Below are positions 18,082-25,956 of a DNA stretch of 33,649 bases, one piece after another; the first letter of the stretch is position 1, and every line of letters begins with the position of its first letter. The notes under the pieces were generated by a model. It searched no databases, was not told the DNA's origin, and saw nothing but the letters and a program-made list of their open reading frames with translations. Location: assembly GCA_030533005.1 (NCBI GenBank), contig JAUNJX010000025.1, positions 1 to 33,649 of the forward strand, in the 5' to 3' direction. This stretch comes from Clostridia bacterium (GTDB lineage Bacteria; Bacillota; Clostridia; Christensenellales; CAG-138). Made by a program: the position numbers and the translations under genes.

Positions 18082-20496
18082 CTACGCCACGACGATGTTG
18101 ACGATGTTCTTTACCACGATGACCTTGCGCACGGTCTTTCCCTCCACAAAGGGCTTGACCTCCTCATGGGAAAGAGCCTTTTCCTCCACCTGCGCTTTGT
18201 CCATGCCGGCGGGAAGGGTCATGCGGCCGCGGATCCTGCCATTGACCTGTATGCCGTATTCGATGCTCTCCTCCACCAAGGCGCTCTCGTCCCATGTGGG
18301 CCACGCGGTCGCGTAGAGCGGCTCGGCATTGCCCAAGATCTCGTTGAGCTCCTCGCAGATGTGGGGCGCGACGGGGGAAAGCAGCGTCAAAAGGATATGA
18401 AGCTCCGTACGGCTCACGCTGCCCTTGGTGTAGATTTCGTTCACCATGGTCATCATCTGCGCGATGGCCGTGTTGTACTTCATGGACTCGTAGTCCTCGC
18501 TCACCTTCTTGATGGTGTAGTTGACCACGCGCTTTAAGTCGTCGCTCACACCCTCGACGTCGTTGAGCATATCCTGCAAGCGCCATACGCGCTCTAAAAA
18601 CCTGCGGCAGCCGCGCGCGCCCGTGGTGCTCCACGGAATAGGCTGATCGAACGCGCCCATGAACATCTCGTAAAGGCGGAAGCTGTCCGCGCCCATCTCG
18701 CGCACCACGTCGTCGGGATTGATGACGTTGCCGCGGGATTTGGACATCTTTTCGCCGTTCTCGCCTAATATCATGCCGTGGCTGGTGCGCTTCTGATAGG
18801 GTTCGGGCGTGGGCACGGCGCCAATATCATAGAGGAACTTATGCCAGAAGCGGGAATACAACAGATGCAGCGTCGTGTGCTCCATGCCGCCGTTATACCA
18901 GTCCACGGGCATCCAGTATTCCAAGGCTTCCTTGCTCGCAAGCTCGTTGTCGTTATGGGGATCGCAATAGCGCAGGAAATACCAGCTCGACCCCGCCCAG
19001 TTGGGCATGGTGTCCGTTTCGCGCACGGCGGGGCCGCCGCAGTGCGGGCAGGTGGTCTTGATCCAGTCCGTCGCGCGCGCAAGCGCCGAAGAACCGTCGT
19101 CCGTGGGCTGATAATCCGCGATCTCGGGCAGCACCAAGGGAAGCTCCTCATAGGGCAGCGGCACCCAGCCGCACTTTTCGCAATGCACAAGGGGAATAGG
19201 CTCGCCCCAGTAACGCTGGCGGGTGAACACCCAGTCGCGCAGCTTGTAGTTGACCTTGCGCGTGCCGATGCCCTTCTTTTCAAGCCAGTCGATCATCTTG
19301 GCGATAGCCTCCTTGACCTCCAGCCCGTTTAGGAAATCGGAATTGACAAGGATGCCGCTTGCGACGTCCGTAAACACTTCCTCCTGCACGTTCTTGCCGC
19401 CCGCAACCACCTCGATGATGGGCAGATCGAACTTTTTAGCGAAGTCCCAGTCGCGCTCGTCGTGCGCGGGAACCGCCATGATGGCGCCCGTGCCGTAGCC
19501 CATGAGGACATAGTCCGCCACCCAAACGGGGATGGGCTGATCGTTTACGGGGTTGATGGCCGTGATGCCCTCGAGCGGCACGCCGGTCTTTTCCTTATTC
19601 AATTCGCTGCGCTCGAAATCCGACTTGCGCGCCGCTTCCTTTTGATAGGCGCGCACGGCGTCCATGTTGGTGATCTTGTCCTGCATGGCGTCGATCAGGG
19701 GATGCTCGGGCGACACCACCATGTAGGTCGCGCCAAAGAGCGTGTCGCAGCGGGTGGTGTATACCTTCAAGCCCTCGGGATAGCCCTCGATGGGGAACAC
19801 GACCTCCGCGCCCTCGCTGCGGCCGATCCAGTTCTTCTGCTGGATTTTTACGCGCTCGATAAAATCAAGATCGTCAAGATCGTCGATCAATCGCTGCGCG
19901 TATGCGGTGATTTTGAGCATCCACTGGGAGCGCACCTTTTGCACCACCGTGCCGCCGCAGCGTTCGCACACGCCGTCCACGACCTCCTCATTGGCTAACC
20001 CCACCTTGCAGGAGGTGCAGAAGTTGATGGGGATCTCCGCCTTATACGCAAGACCCTTTTCAAAGAGCTTCAAGAATATCCACTGCGTCCATTTGTAATA
20101 GCCGGGGTCGGTGGTGTTGACCTCGCGGCTCCAGTCAAAGGAGAAGCCCAGGCGCTTGAGCTGCTCGCGGAAATGCTTGACGTTGTCCTCCGTCACCTTG
20201 CGCGGATGCTCGCCCGTCTTGATGGCGTAGTTTTCCGTAGGCAGGCCGAACGCGTCCCAGCCGATGGGATACAGCACGTTATAGCCTTCCATGCGGCGCT
20301 TGCGCGCGATGATGTCCATGGCGGTATTGGAACGGGGATGTCCCACATGCAATCCCATGCCGGAAGGGTACGGGAACTCGATCAGGGGAAAGAACTTGGG
20401 CATGGTATAGTCGGTTTTCGCCTCAAAGCAATGGGCGTCCTCCCACCGCTTCTGCCATTTGACTTCCACCGCGTCATGATCATATCTTTGCGACAT
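18082..20496 (-). CDS. leuS: Leucyl-tRNA synthetase
   Basis: Charges tRNA-Leu with leucine and edits mischarged products. The 804-aa protein has the class I signature as PYPSGMGLHVGHP (about 40-52), zinc-type Cys clusters, a CP1 editing domain with GYGTGAIMAVPAHDERDWDFA, and KMSKSRGN near residue 583. The threonine-rich editing motif reads TTRCDTLFG where TTRPDT is usual, a Pro-to-Cys change. ATG 20496 follows GCGGAGG with 7-nt spacing; the frame extends upstream to 20532 but without a ribosome binding site. Expression is set by the T-box leader upstream, so it should rise when uncharged tRNA-Leu accumulates. First gene of a two-gene unit with the D-aminoacylase-like gene. Confidence 0.98.
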   Translation of the reverse strand: MSQRYDHDAVEVKWQKRWEDAHCFEAKTDYTMPKFFPLIEFPYPSGMGLHVGHPRSNTAMDIIARKRRMEGYNVLYPIGWDAFGLPTENYAIKTGEHPRKVTEDNVKHFREQLKRLGFSFDWSREVNTTDPGYYKWTQWIFLKLFEKGLAYKAEIPINFCTSCKVGLANEEVVDGVCERCGGTVVQKVRSQWMLKITAYAQRLIDDLDDLDFIERVKIQQKNWIGRSEGAEVVFPIEGYPEGLKVYTTRCDTLFGATYMVVSPEHPLIDAMQDKITNMDAVRAYQKEAARKSDFERSELNKEKTGVPLEGITAINPVNDQPIPVWVADYVLMGYGTGAIMAVPAHDERDWDFAKKFDLPIIEVVAGGKNVQEEVFTDVASGILVNSDFLNGLEVKEAIAKMIDWLEKKGIGTRKVNYKLRDWVFTRQRYWGEPIPLVHCEKCGWVPLPYEELPLVLPEIADYQPTDDGSSALARATDWIKTTCPHCGGPAVRETDTMPNWAGSSWYFLRYCDPHNDNELASKEALEYWMPVDWYNGGMEHTTLHLLYSRFWHKFLYDIGAVPTPEPYQKRTSHGMILGENGEKMSKSRGNVINPDDVVREMGADSFRLYEMFMGAFDQPIPWSTTGARGCRRFLERVWRLQDMLNDVEGVSDDLKRVVNYTIKKVSEDYESMKYNTAIAQMMTMVNEIYTKGSVSRTELHILLTLLSPVAPHICEELNEILGNAEPLYATAWPTWDESALVEESIEYGIQVNGRIRGRMTLPAGMDKAQVEEKALSHEEVKPFVEGKTVRKVIVVKNIVNIVVA

Positions 20497-20542
20497 AGAG
20501 AAACCTCCGCTGTTGAATTTTGTTTCGCGCATCCCGTGCGAA

Positions 20543-20777
20543 TAAAAAAGCCTTCGTCCCCCTCAAGAGACGAAAGCTTAAGCTTCCGTGGTACCACTCT
20601 CGTTGCGGATATGCTCCGCCACTCGAATCCCATAACGCAGGATATGCGGCGCGGCCTACTCATTTTCAACCGTGCGGCTCCGCGACGAGCTTCGGCATTT
20701 CACCCCGCTGCCTCGCACCGTCCGGCAGCTCTCTTTGGCGGTCAAAATCCCTACTGTTTCGCTTCAACGCCTATATG
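20543..20777 (-). promoter_or_regulatory. T-box leader (tRNA-Leu sensing) of leuS
   Basis: On the minus strand the transcript has a stem I apical helix GCTGCC/GGCAGC preceded by an AGAGAG bulge, and an upstream AGTA typical of the specifier loop. It carries the T-box core AGTGGTACCACGG (20598-20586). It ends with a terminator whose arms are AAGCTTTCGTC and GACGAAGGCTT followed by TTTT. A likely specifier triplet is CUC (20689-20687), a Leu codon, in GAAGCTCG. Uncharged tRNA should stabilise the antiterminator at the T-box core and allow leuS transcription (known mechanism). Confidence 0.93.
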
Positions 20778-20783
20778 GATGTT

Positions 20784-20813
20784 AGTATAGCGCCAACGGG
20801 CGGGAATTGTCAA
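20784..20813 (-). promoter_or_regulatory. leuS T-box promoter
   Basis: Minus strand TTGACA (20813-20808), 18-nt spacer, TATACT (20789-20784). It begins about 30 bp after the end of the upstream TPM-domain gene. Confidence 0.85.
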
Positions 20814-20843
20814 GGCTGGGTTTATCCGATCCGTCGTCCCGCA

Positions 20844-21680
20844 CTAGCGGGACGCGCCCGAGCTGCCGCCACCGCCGCCGGAGCTGCTCCAGCCGCCGCT
20901 TCTGCTGCCTGAGCCGCCGCTTCCGCCAAAGCGAAAGACCAGCCAAAGGAAAAGGCCGATGGATCCGAGAAGGGGCAATGCGATCACCCAGAATACAAAA
21001 AAGCAGATAACCATCCGCCCAAAAAACGGGCTGTCGTCTTTGGTGGTCACGGGCTGCGGCATAGCCGCATCCGCGGAGGTGTCCTCTCCCGGTTCCTCCA
21101 CAATATCCAAATCCGCCGTCAGCGCTTCCGGCACATCTACACCGTATTCGGCGTAAATTGCCTTGGCGGTCTCCACCCACGTTTGCATGAGCGCGCGGTT
21201 CCATTGCGCGTTATGCATGGGCTCCACGCAGTAATCATCCAATATGCGCCCGCATTTGGCGTCGTTGAGGCAGCCCTCCATGCCGTATCCGATCTCCATG
21301 CGCACATGTGCCTCCTCTGTGGTAAAAACGATCAGCACGCCGCTATCCTTATCGGCGTCGCCTACGCCCCATTCGCGGGCAAGCTTCAGGCTGAACGTCT
21401 CCAAGGATTCGCTATAGGTGGAGGGCACCGCGGCCACCGCGATCTGCGCGCCTGTTTTTTCATCCAGCGCCCGCGCCTGCGCGGCGATAAACTGCTCCGT
21501 CTGCTCGCTGAACACATGGCTGTAATCGTTGATATACAGCATGGATGTGTGCGCGGGCAGCACAACGGTCGTCGTTTCCTTCGTGACCCAATCGACCAGC
21601 AGGGTGCCAAGCACAGAGATCACTAAAAAGATGATCAGTATTTTTTTGAATCCACCTTTTTTCCTATCTTTCGCCGCCAT
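20844..21680 (-). CDS. TPM-domain (YgcG-like) membrane protein
   Basis: A 278-aa protein with a cytoplasmic basic N-terminus and one transmembrane helix (about 13-30). A TPM domain follows (about 45-175; YINDYSHVFSEQTEQFI, VPSTYSESLETF, LAREWGVGDADKDSGVLIVF, RMEIGYGMEG). After an acidic linker there is a second hydrophobic stretch (about 225-250) and a Gly/Ser-rich tail of about 30 residues with few other residues. TPM proteins (YgcG, TLP18.3) are membrane-linked; phosphatase activity is reported for the plant member only. It starts 9 nt after lemA, a pairing seen widely in bacteria, so the two proteins probably act together in the envelope. The tail resembles the low-complexity ends typical of this family. 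Confidence 0.87.
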   Translation of the reverse strand: MAAKDRKKGGFKKILIIFLVISVLGTLLVDWVTKETTTVVLPAHTSMLYINDYSHVFSEQTEQFIAAQARALDEKTGAQIAVAAVPSTYSESLETFSLKLAREWGVGDADKDSGVLIVFTTEEAHVRMEIGYGMEGCLNDAKCGRILDDYCVEPMHNAQWNRALMQTWVETAKAIYAEYGVDVPEALTADLDIVEEPGEDTSADAAMPQPVTTKDDSPFFGRMVICFFVFWVIALPLLGSIGLFLWLVFRFGGSGGSGSRSGGWSSSGGGGGSSGASR

Positions 21681-21689
21681 AGGAACGCC

Positions 21690-22253
21690 TTATGAAACGG
21701 ACAGAACGGTTGGAACGGTGGTTTGCGCGGCCTCAGTGGCTTCAAAATACGTCGCTTCAGAGAAGCCGAACATCTTTGCAAACAGCATGCCGGGGAACCT
21801 CCGAATGGCAATATTGTAGGAATTTGCCGCCGCGTTATAGTCCTGCCGGGCTACCGCGATGCGGTTTTCCGTGCCGGAAAGCTCATCCATGAGGCTGGTA
21901 TATACCGCGTCCGACTTTAGCTCCGGATAGGCTTCCGCGACGGCTACCAAGCGGGTCAGCGCGGCGCTCATCTCATCGTTGGCCGCCGCCCTTTCCGGCA
22001 TGGTCTGCGCGCCCATCATGGCCTCGCGCGCTGCGGACACAGCGGCAAACACCTCCGCTTCATGGGTGGTGAAGTTGTTGACGGTTTGTATAAGGTTCGG
22101 GATCAGGTCGATCCTGCGCTGCAGCTGCGCCATGATATTCGCCTGCTGCGCCTCCACCTGGGACTGCGCCTTGATGATGCCGTTGTACCCCGAAACGAAC
22201 AATATGGCAACGATCGCCAGCGCAACAACAATCCCGATGATGACTTTCTTCAT
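21690..22253 (-). CDS. lemA: LemA family protein
   Basis: A 187-aa membrane-anchored helical protein. A single N-terminal transmembrane helix (about 3-22) leads into the LemA hallmark SGYNGIIKAQSQVEAQQANI, RRIDLIPNLIQTV, a central helix rich in Ala/Glu, and the C-terminal NIAIRRFPGMLFAKMFGF block. Molecular function is unknown; the fold is a helical bundle and the family usually sits beside TPM-domain or HtpX-like proteins. The ATG at 22253 has TAGGAGA about 8 nt upstream. It heads the leftward lemA-TPM unit with a good promoter. Confidence 0.93.
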   Translation of the reverse strand: MKKVIIGIVVALAIVAILFVSGYNGIIKAQSQVEAQQANIMAQLQRRIDLIPNLIQTVNNFTTHEAEVFAAVSAAREAMMGAQTMPERAAANDEMSAALTRLVAVAEAYPELKSDAVYTSLMDELSGTENRIAVARQDYNAAANSYNIAIRRFPGMLFAKMFGFSEATYFEATEAAQTTVPTVLSVS

Positions 22254-22290
22254 AACGACTATCTCCTACTTTTTATAATAAGCTATTTTT

Positions 22291-22319
22291 ATTGTATGTC
22301 CGCGCGCTGACCGCGTCAA
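22291..22319 (-). promoter_or_regulatory. lemA promoter
   Basis: Minus strand TTGACG (22319-22314), 17-nt spacer, TACAAT (22296-22291). Just upstream (22326-22332 and 22352-22358) lies an inverted repeat CCGGATA/TATCCGG with 19-nt spacing that might bind a regulator. Confidence 0.75.
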
Positions 22320-22420
22320 GCCGTCCCGGATAATTCAGGAAGCGCAGCATGTATCCGGAGCGGCGCGTCTGCCCTTTTGAAACATTATGTTAATTCTGCG
22401 CCCCCGCAGCGTGCCCTTTA

Positions 22421-22449
22421 TTGACAAGACAAGGGCATATTGGTAGAAT
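22421..22449 (+). promoter_or_regulatory. Promoter of the rightward SGNH-DUF4358-SGNH operon
   Basis: Consensus TTGACA (22421-22426), 17-nt spacer, TAGAAT (22444-22449), 34 nt before the first start codon. Confidence 0.8.
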
Positions 22450-22483
22450 CAACGCAAGTATTTAACCACTTGCAGGAGCGTGT

Positions 22484-23365
22484 ATGAAGGCGTTGTTTCG
22501 TCGTTGCATGGCAGTTTTATTGGCATTGGGCATGCTGCCCTCCCTTGTTGCCTGTTCCGCGCCCGTATCGGGCGAAGTCGAGGCTGCGGCCGTGGCGATC
22601 ACCCTTCCGCCCAGCGCTTCGCCCAAGCCCACCAAGGCGCCGCCTACCCCCACCCCCACGCCCGTTCCCACGCCGATGCCTACGCCGCCGCCCGCTGTGG
22701 GCGACAGCTTTTACGACGCATTTTTTGACGATGCGCTTTTTGTGGGCGATTCCATCACGCAGGGGCTGCAAAACTATGTGATACAGCTTCGCAAGGACAA
22801 CCCTACGCTGCTGGGCACGGCGCGCTTTGCCGCCGCAAAAAGCTTCAATCTGGAGCGGGCGCGCCGCAAAAAGCCGCTCGAAAACAGCTCGCTGCGCTAT
22901 AAGGGCAAGGCCATGACCATACCGGGTATCATGGAAGCGATGCAGGTCAATACTGTATACATCATGCTGGGCGTGAACGATTGGGCCGGGGCGCATATCG
23001 ACGACTGCATCGAAAACTACGCCGCCATCATCGCCAACATCCGCGAAGCTGTTCCCGACGCCGTGATCTATGTGCAGTCCTGTACGCCGGTGACGCAGAA
23101 GGGCGAGAAGGCCAAGCTTACCAACGAAGGGCTGGATTCCTTCAACGTATCCCTGCAAGCGCTTTGCGAGCAGACCGGCGCCCGCTATGTGGATATATCC
23201 ACCGCCCTCAAGGATGAGACCAACTGCCTCAATCCGGACTACTCCTCCGACAACTATGTGCACATGTCCAAGGAGGGGGCGCAGGTCTGGATCGGCGCCT
23301 TGTACCAATATGCCTATGACGCATACATCTCCGGCGCGTGGAGCGGTCCGGAGGAAAGGAATTGA
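22484..23365 (+). CDS. SGNH/GDSL hydrolase lipoprotein
   Basis: Secreted, lipid-anchored SGNH-fold esterase or acyltransferase of 293 aa. The signal peptide ends in the lipobox SLVAC (Cys24). A Pro/Thr-rich spacer (about 45-70, repeated PTPTP units) lifts the catalytic domain off the membrane. The domain has the nucleophile Ser90 in FVGDSITQG, the oxyanion Asn in MLGVNDWAG, and the Asp/His pair in SDNYVHMS. ATG 22484 has an AGGAGCG ribosome binding site. It is the first of three rightward genes, 2 nt before the DUF4358 gene, and is a paralogue of the SGNH proteins at 23847 and 25031. Given the MBOAT and DHHW genes nearby, it probably adds or removes acyl groups on a wall glycan (inference). 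Confidence 0.9.
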   Translation: MKALFRRCMAVLLALGMLPSLVACSAPVSGEVEAAAVAITLPPSASPKPTKAPPTPTPTPVPTPMPTPPPAVGDSFYDAFFDDALFVGDSITQGLQNYVIQLRKDNPTLLGTARFAAAKSFNLERARRKKPLENSSLRYKGKAMTIPGIMEAMQVNTVYIMLGVNDWAGAHIDDCIENYAAIIANIREAVPDAVIYVQSCTPVTQKGEKAKLTNEGLDSFNVSLQALCEQTGARYVDISTALKDETNCLNPDYSSDNYVHMSKEGAQVWIGALYQYAYDAYISGAWSGPEERN

Positions 23366-23367
23366 CT

Positions 23368-23841
23368 ATGCAAAAGAAATTTCTGTTGATCCTGTTGGGT
23401 ATCTGCATGCTTGCGCTAGGCGCATGCGCAAAGCCCGCCTTGGAGACCACCACCCAGGACGCCGGTCTCCTCTTTACCAACGCCTACACAGCGATGGAGC
23501 CGCAGCTTCCCGAGATGATGGAAATACCCGAGGATATGATACTGGATTATTACGGTATCGAACCTGCGGACTATACCGCAAGCCTCGTGCGCATCAGCGT
23601 GGACAACATGCTTGCCGACGAGATCGTTTTGATGGAGGGCGTGGATGACGCCGCTGCGGATCGGATCGAGGCCATGCTCAACGAACGCCTGCAGGCCAAG
23701 GCGGACGAAGCGGAAAGCTATTCGCCCGAGCAGTTTGCCATCATCGAAAAATGCGCCGTCGTGCGCGACGGGCAATCCGTGGCACTCCTCGTTTCTGCAG
23801 ATCACCAAAGCATGGCAGACGCCTTTATGGCGCGGAGCTAA
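23368..23841 (+). CDS. DUF4358 lipoprotein
   Basis: A 157-aa exported lipoprotein. The signal peptide ends at LGAC (lipobox Cys20). The mature part fits DUF4358 in length and pattern: an acidic EMMEIPEDMILDYYGI segment, SVDNMLADEIVLMEGVDD, a central helix with AMLNERLQAK, and a final strand VRDGQSVALLVSAD. Function is unknown. In many Clostridia such genes lie near MBOAT acyltransferases and SGNH proteins, as here (from memory of the family, not checked). ATG 23368 has AAGGA 8 nt upstream and follows the previous stop by 2 nt; the ORF to 23338 has no better start. It overlaps nothing downstream, with the next start 5 nt away. Confidence 0.8.
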   Translation: MQKKFLLILLGICMLALGACAKPALETTTQDAGLLFTNAYTAMEPQLPEMMEIPEDMILDYYGIEPADYTASLVRISVDNMLADEIVLMEGVDDAAADRIEAMLNERLQAKADEAESYSPEQFAIIEKCAVVRDGQSVALLVSADHQSMADAFMARS

Positions 23842-23846
23842 GCAGC

Positions 23847-24959
23847 ATGACCGCGCGCACCCGAAGGCCGGTATTGCTCGCTTTAGCGCTTTGCATGGCG
23901 TTGCTGCCCTGCATGGACGCACAGGCCTCCTCCGGCGACGATTTTTTCACCGACGCGGTGTTCTTCGGCGATTCGCTCACGGTGGGCTTGGAAAAGTATG
24001 TGAGCGCAAAGCGTGAATCCGACGAGGATTTTTGGAGCAACGCGCAATTCTTAGCGCAAAACGGCTATATGGTCTCCCATATGGAAAATGAGGACGGCTT
24101 TTCCAAGCACCCTTCCTACGATGGCAAACAAAGGCAGCCGCAGAAAAGCCTTGACGCCATGGGCGCAAAAAAGGTGTTCATCACGCTGGGCATCAACGAT
24201 TCAGCGGGTGAGGTCAGCTTGCTTTTAAGCAATTATCAAAACATGCTCGCCATCATCCGGGATCGCCTGCCCGAAGCGCAGCTCTACATCATCGCCGTGT
24301 TCCCCATGACCCCCACGCGGGAAAACACGGCGCGCAACAACAAAAAGATCGACCAGATCAACGAAGGATTGCTGCGTCTTGCAATGAGCAGCGACATCCC
24401 CTTCATCGACTTCACCCCGCGCCTCAAGGATCAGGGCGGCGCCTTGCAGCGGAACTATTCCAGCGACGATTATGTGCATTTCAGCAACGAAGGCTACGAC
24501 GTCTGGATCGATGCGATGTATGATTTCGTCAAATTCATCAGCCGCACGCCGCAGAGCAGCGGGCAGGCCAGCATCGTCAACGTCAAGGAATTCGTCAATG
24601 CCAGAAGCAAGCCCTCCAAATCCGGCAAAAAGGTGTCCACCATCGCCAAGGGCGAGACCGTGGACGTGCTGGAAGCCAGCTCCGGCGGCTGGTATAAGGT
24701 CGCCTACGACGGCGAGGAAATGTATGTCTACGGCGAATATCTCTCCATCGGCACGGCAGGCCTGCGCGGCAAGGTCGTGAACGTATCCGAATACGCCAAC
24801 CTCCGCAAGCGCCCCAACACGGAGGCGGAGCAGGTCGGGCAAGCGGAAAAGGACGCGATTCTGAGCGTCAGCCAGCTCTATTTCAACCCGTCATGGTATC
24901 GCGTCATCGTAAACGGCGATCCCGCCTATATCAGCAAGGAATATGTAGAGCTTTCCTAG
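23847..24959 (+). CDS. Secreted SGNH hydrolase with two SH3b domains
   Basis: A 370-aa secreted protein. A Sec signal peptide (about 1-27, cleavage probably near AQA-SSG) lacks a lipobox. An SGNH domain (about 30-235) has Ser43 in FFGDSLTVG, TLGINDSAG and SDDYVHFSNEG. Two bacterial SH3 domains follow (about 248-305 and 310-370; NVKEFVNARSKPS and NVSEYANLRKRPN), modules that commonly bind peptidoglycan. So it is likely held on the wall by SH3b, while its paralogue at 22484 is held on the membrane by lipid. The start ATG 23847 has GGAG 9 nt upstream; the frame reaches back into the DUF4358 gene but that part is not credible coding. Last gene of its operon, ending at a bidirectional-looking terminator. 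Confidence 0.9.
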   Translation: MTARTRRPVLLALALCMALLPCMDAQASSGDDFFTDAVFFGDSLTVGLEKYVSAKRESDEDFWSNAQFLAQNGYMVSHMENEDGFSKHPSYDGKQRQPQKSLDAMGAKKVFITLGINDSAGEVSLLLSNYQNMLAIIRDRLPEAQLYIIAVFPMTPTRENTARNNKKIDQINEGLLRLAMSSDIPFIDFTPRLKDQGGALQRNYSSDDYVHFSNEGYDVWIDAMYDFVKFISRTPQSSGQASIVNVKEFVNARSKPSKSGKKVSTIAKGETVDVLEASSGGWYKVAYDGEEMYVYGEYLSIGTAGLRGKVVNVSEYANLRKRPNTEAEQVGQAEKDAILSVSQLYFNPSWYRVIVNGDPAYISKEYVELS

Positions 24960-24975
24960 AAAGAATGTACAAGCA

Positions 24976-25010
24976 AAGAGGGACAGGGCTTTATCGGCTC
25001 TGTCCCTCTT
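24976..25010. terminator. Terminator between convergent operons
   Basis: AAGAGGGACAG (24976-24986) pairs perfectly with CTGTCCCTCTT (25000-25010), extended inward by wobble pairs. T-rich sequence follows on the plus side and an A-rich stretch precedes it, so it could serve both the rightward SGNH-SH3b gene and the leftward SGNH gene. Confidence 0.7.
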
Positions 25011-25030
25011 GGTTGATAAGCGCAATGCCG

Positions 25031-25933
25031 CTATCTGCTCATCCACTTCGCTTCCCTGGTGAGCGCCGACGCGAATATCTCGAAGGCATGCCCCTTCATA
25101 TGCACAAAACCGTCCCGCGAATACTCCGGCTTCAGCCCGCCCGTCTTATCCTGCAAGCTGCCGTTGAAATTGATGTAGTCGCAGCCCTTGGAGCGCGCCA
25201 AATCCTCCACCATCACGTTGTAGTCGGTCACGTTCTCATTTTGGAATTTGGAATACTGCCCCTCCGTCACGATGGGCGTAATCCCGATCAAGCAGATCTT
25301 GATATCGCGGTTCTTCTCGCGGATGTTATTGATGAGCTTTTCGTATTTTACGCGGTTATCCTGTGCCGCGTGAAATATGTCGTTGAGACCCAGCATGATA
25401 AACACCTTTTTTGCGCCCATGGCGGCAAGCGCGTCCTCCGGCTTATAGGATCTTCCGCCGTATTTTACAAGCTTTTTGGGGTTGGAGGCGGACGCGTAGG
25501 TAAGGCTGTAGCTGATGGTTGTCATAAATTGCAGCTCGCCCAGAAAATTCGGCTCCTTCTTCTTTTTATACTCCGCATAGATGCGCAGCCCGTCGCTGAC
25601 GGAATCGCCAATGATCGCCGTGTCGTTGAACCATGGCGCAGCCGTGGGCACAGGCGTGGGCGTGACGTTCTTAGGTGTTTTGGTGGGCTTGGGCGTTTTT
25701 TTTGCGGCTTCCGCCGATGGGGTCGGGGTAGCCGCAGCCGAAACGGAGCGCCACTCCCCCGCCGCGTCCTGCGTGGCTGCAGGCGTGGGGGTGGGCGCGG
25801 GCGTATAGGCCGGATCCGCTACAGACCGCCATTCGGACGTTGACGTCGGCGTCGTCTCCGCCTCCAAGGCGTATGCCATCACAGGAACAGCCAGCAGCGA
25901 GACGATCAGCAAAAGGGAAATCAGTTTTTTCAT
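25031..25933 (-). CDS. Secreted SGNH hydrolase with Pro/Thr-rich linker
   Basis: A 300-aa exported SGNH protein. A signal peptide (about 1-22) is followed by an 80-residue low-complexity linker containing a duplicated EWRSV unit (34-38 and 60-64) and many TPTP and KTPKPTK stretches. The catalytic domain has Ser111 in IIGDSVSDG, MLGLNDIFHA and SRDGFVHMKG. It shares the AMGAKKVFI segment with the SH3b-bearing paralogue. The ATG at 25933 follows GGAG. It is the last gene of the MBOAT-DHHW-SGNH unit, 23 nt after the DHHW gene, which argues that it acts on the same substrate as those acyltransferases. No lipobox and no SH3b, so it may be free or held by its linker. Confidence 0.88.
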   Translation of the reverse strand: MKKLISLLLIVSLLAVPVMAYALEAETTPTSTSEWRSVADPAYTPAPTPTPAATQDAAGEWRSVSAAATPTPSAEAAKKTPKPTKTPKNVTPTPVPTAAPWFNDTAIIGDSVSDGLRIYAEYKKKKEPNFLGELQFMTTISYSLTYASASNPKKLVKYGGRSYKPEDALAAMGAKKVFIMLGLNDIFHAAQDNRVKYEKLINNIREKNRDIKICLIGITPIVTEGQYSKFQNENVTDYNVMVEDLARSKGCDYINFNGSLQDKTGGLKPEYSRDGFVHMKGHAFEIFASALTREAKWMSR

Positions 25934-25956
25934 CGTTTTTTCTCCGGTTTCTACAT

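Noticed and set aside
22620..22695. Pro/Thr-coding repeats as a possible minisatellite or CRISPR-like repeat
   Set aside because: Irregular CCCAC-type codon repeats encode a lipoprotein linker; no regular spacer structure.
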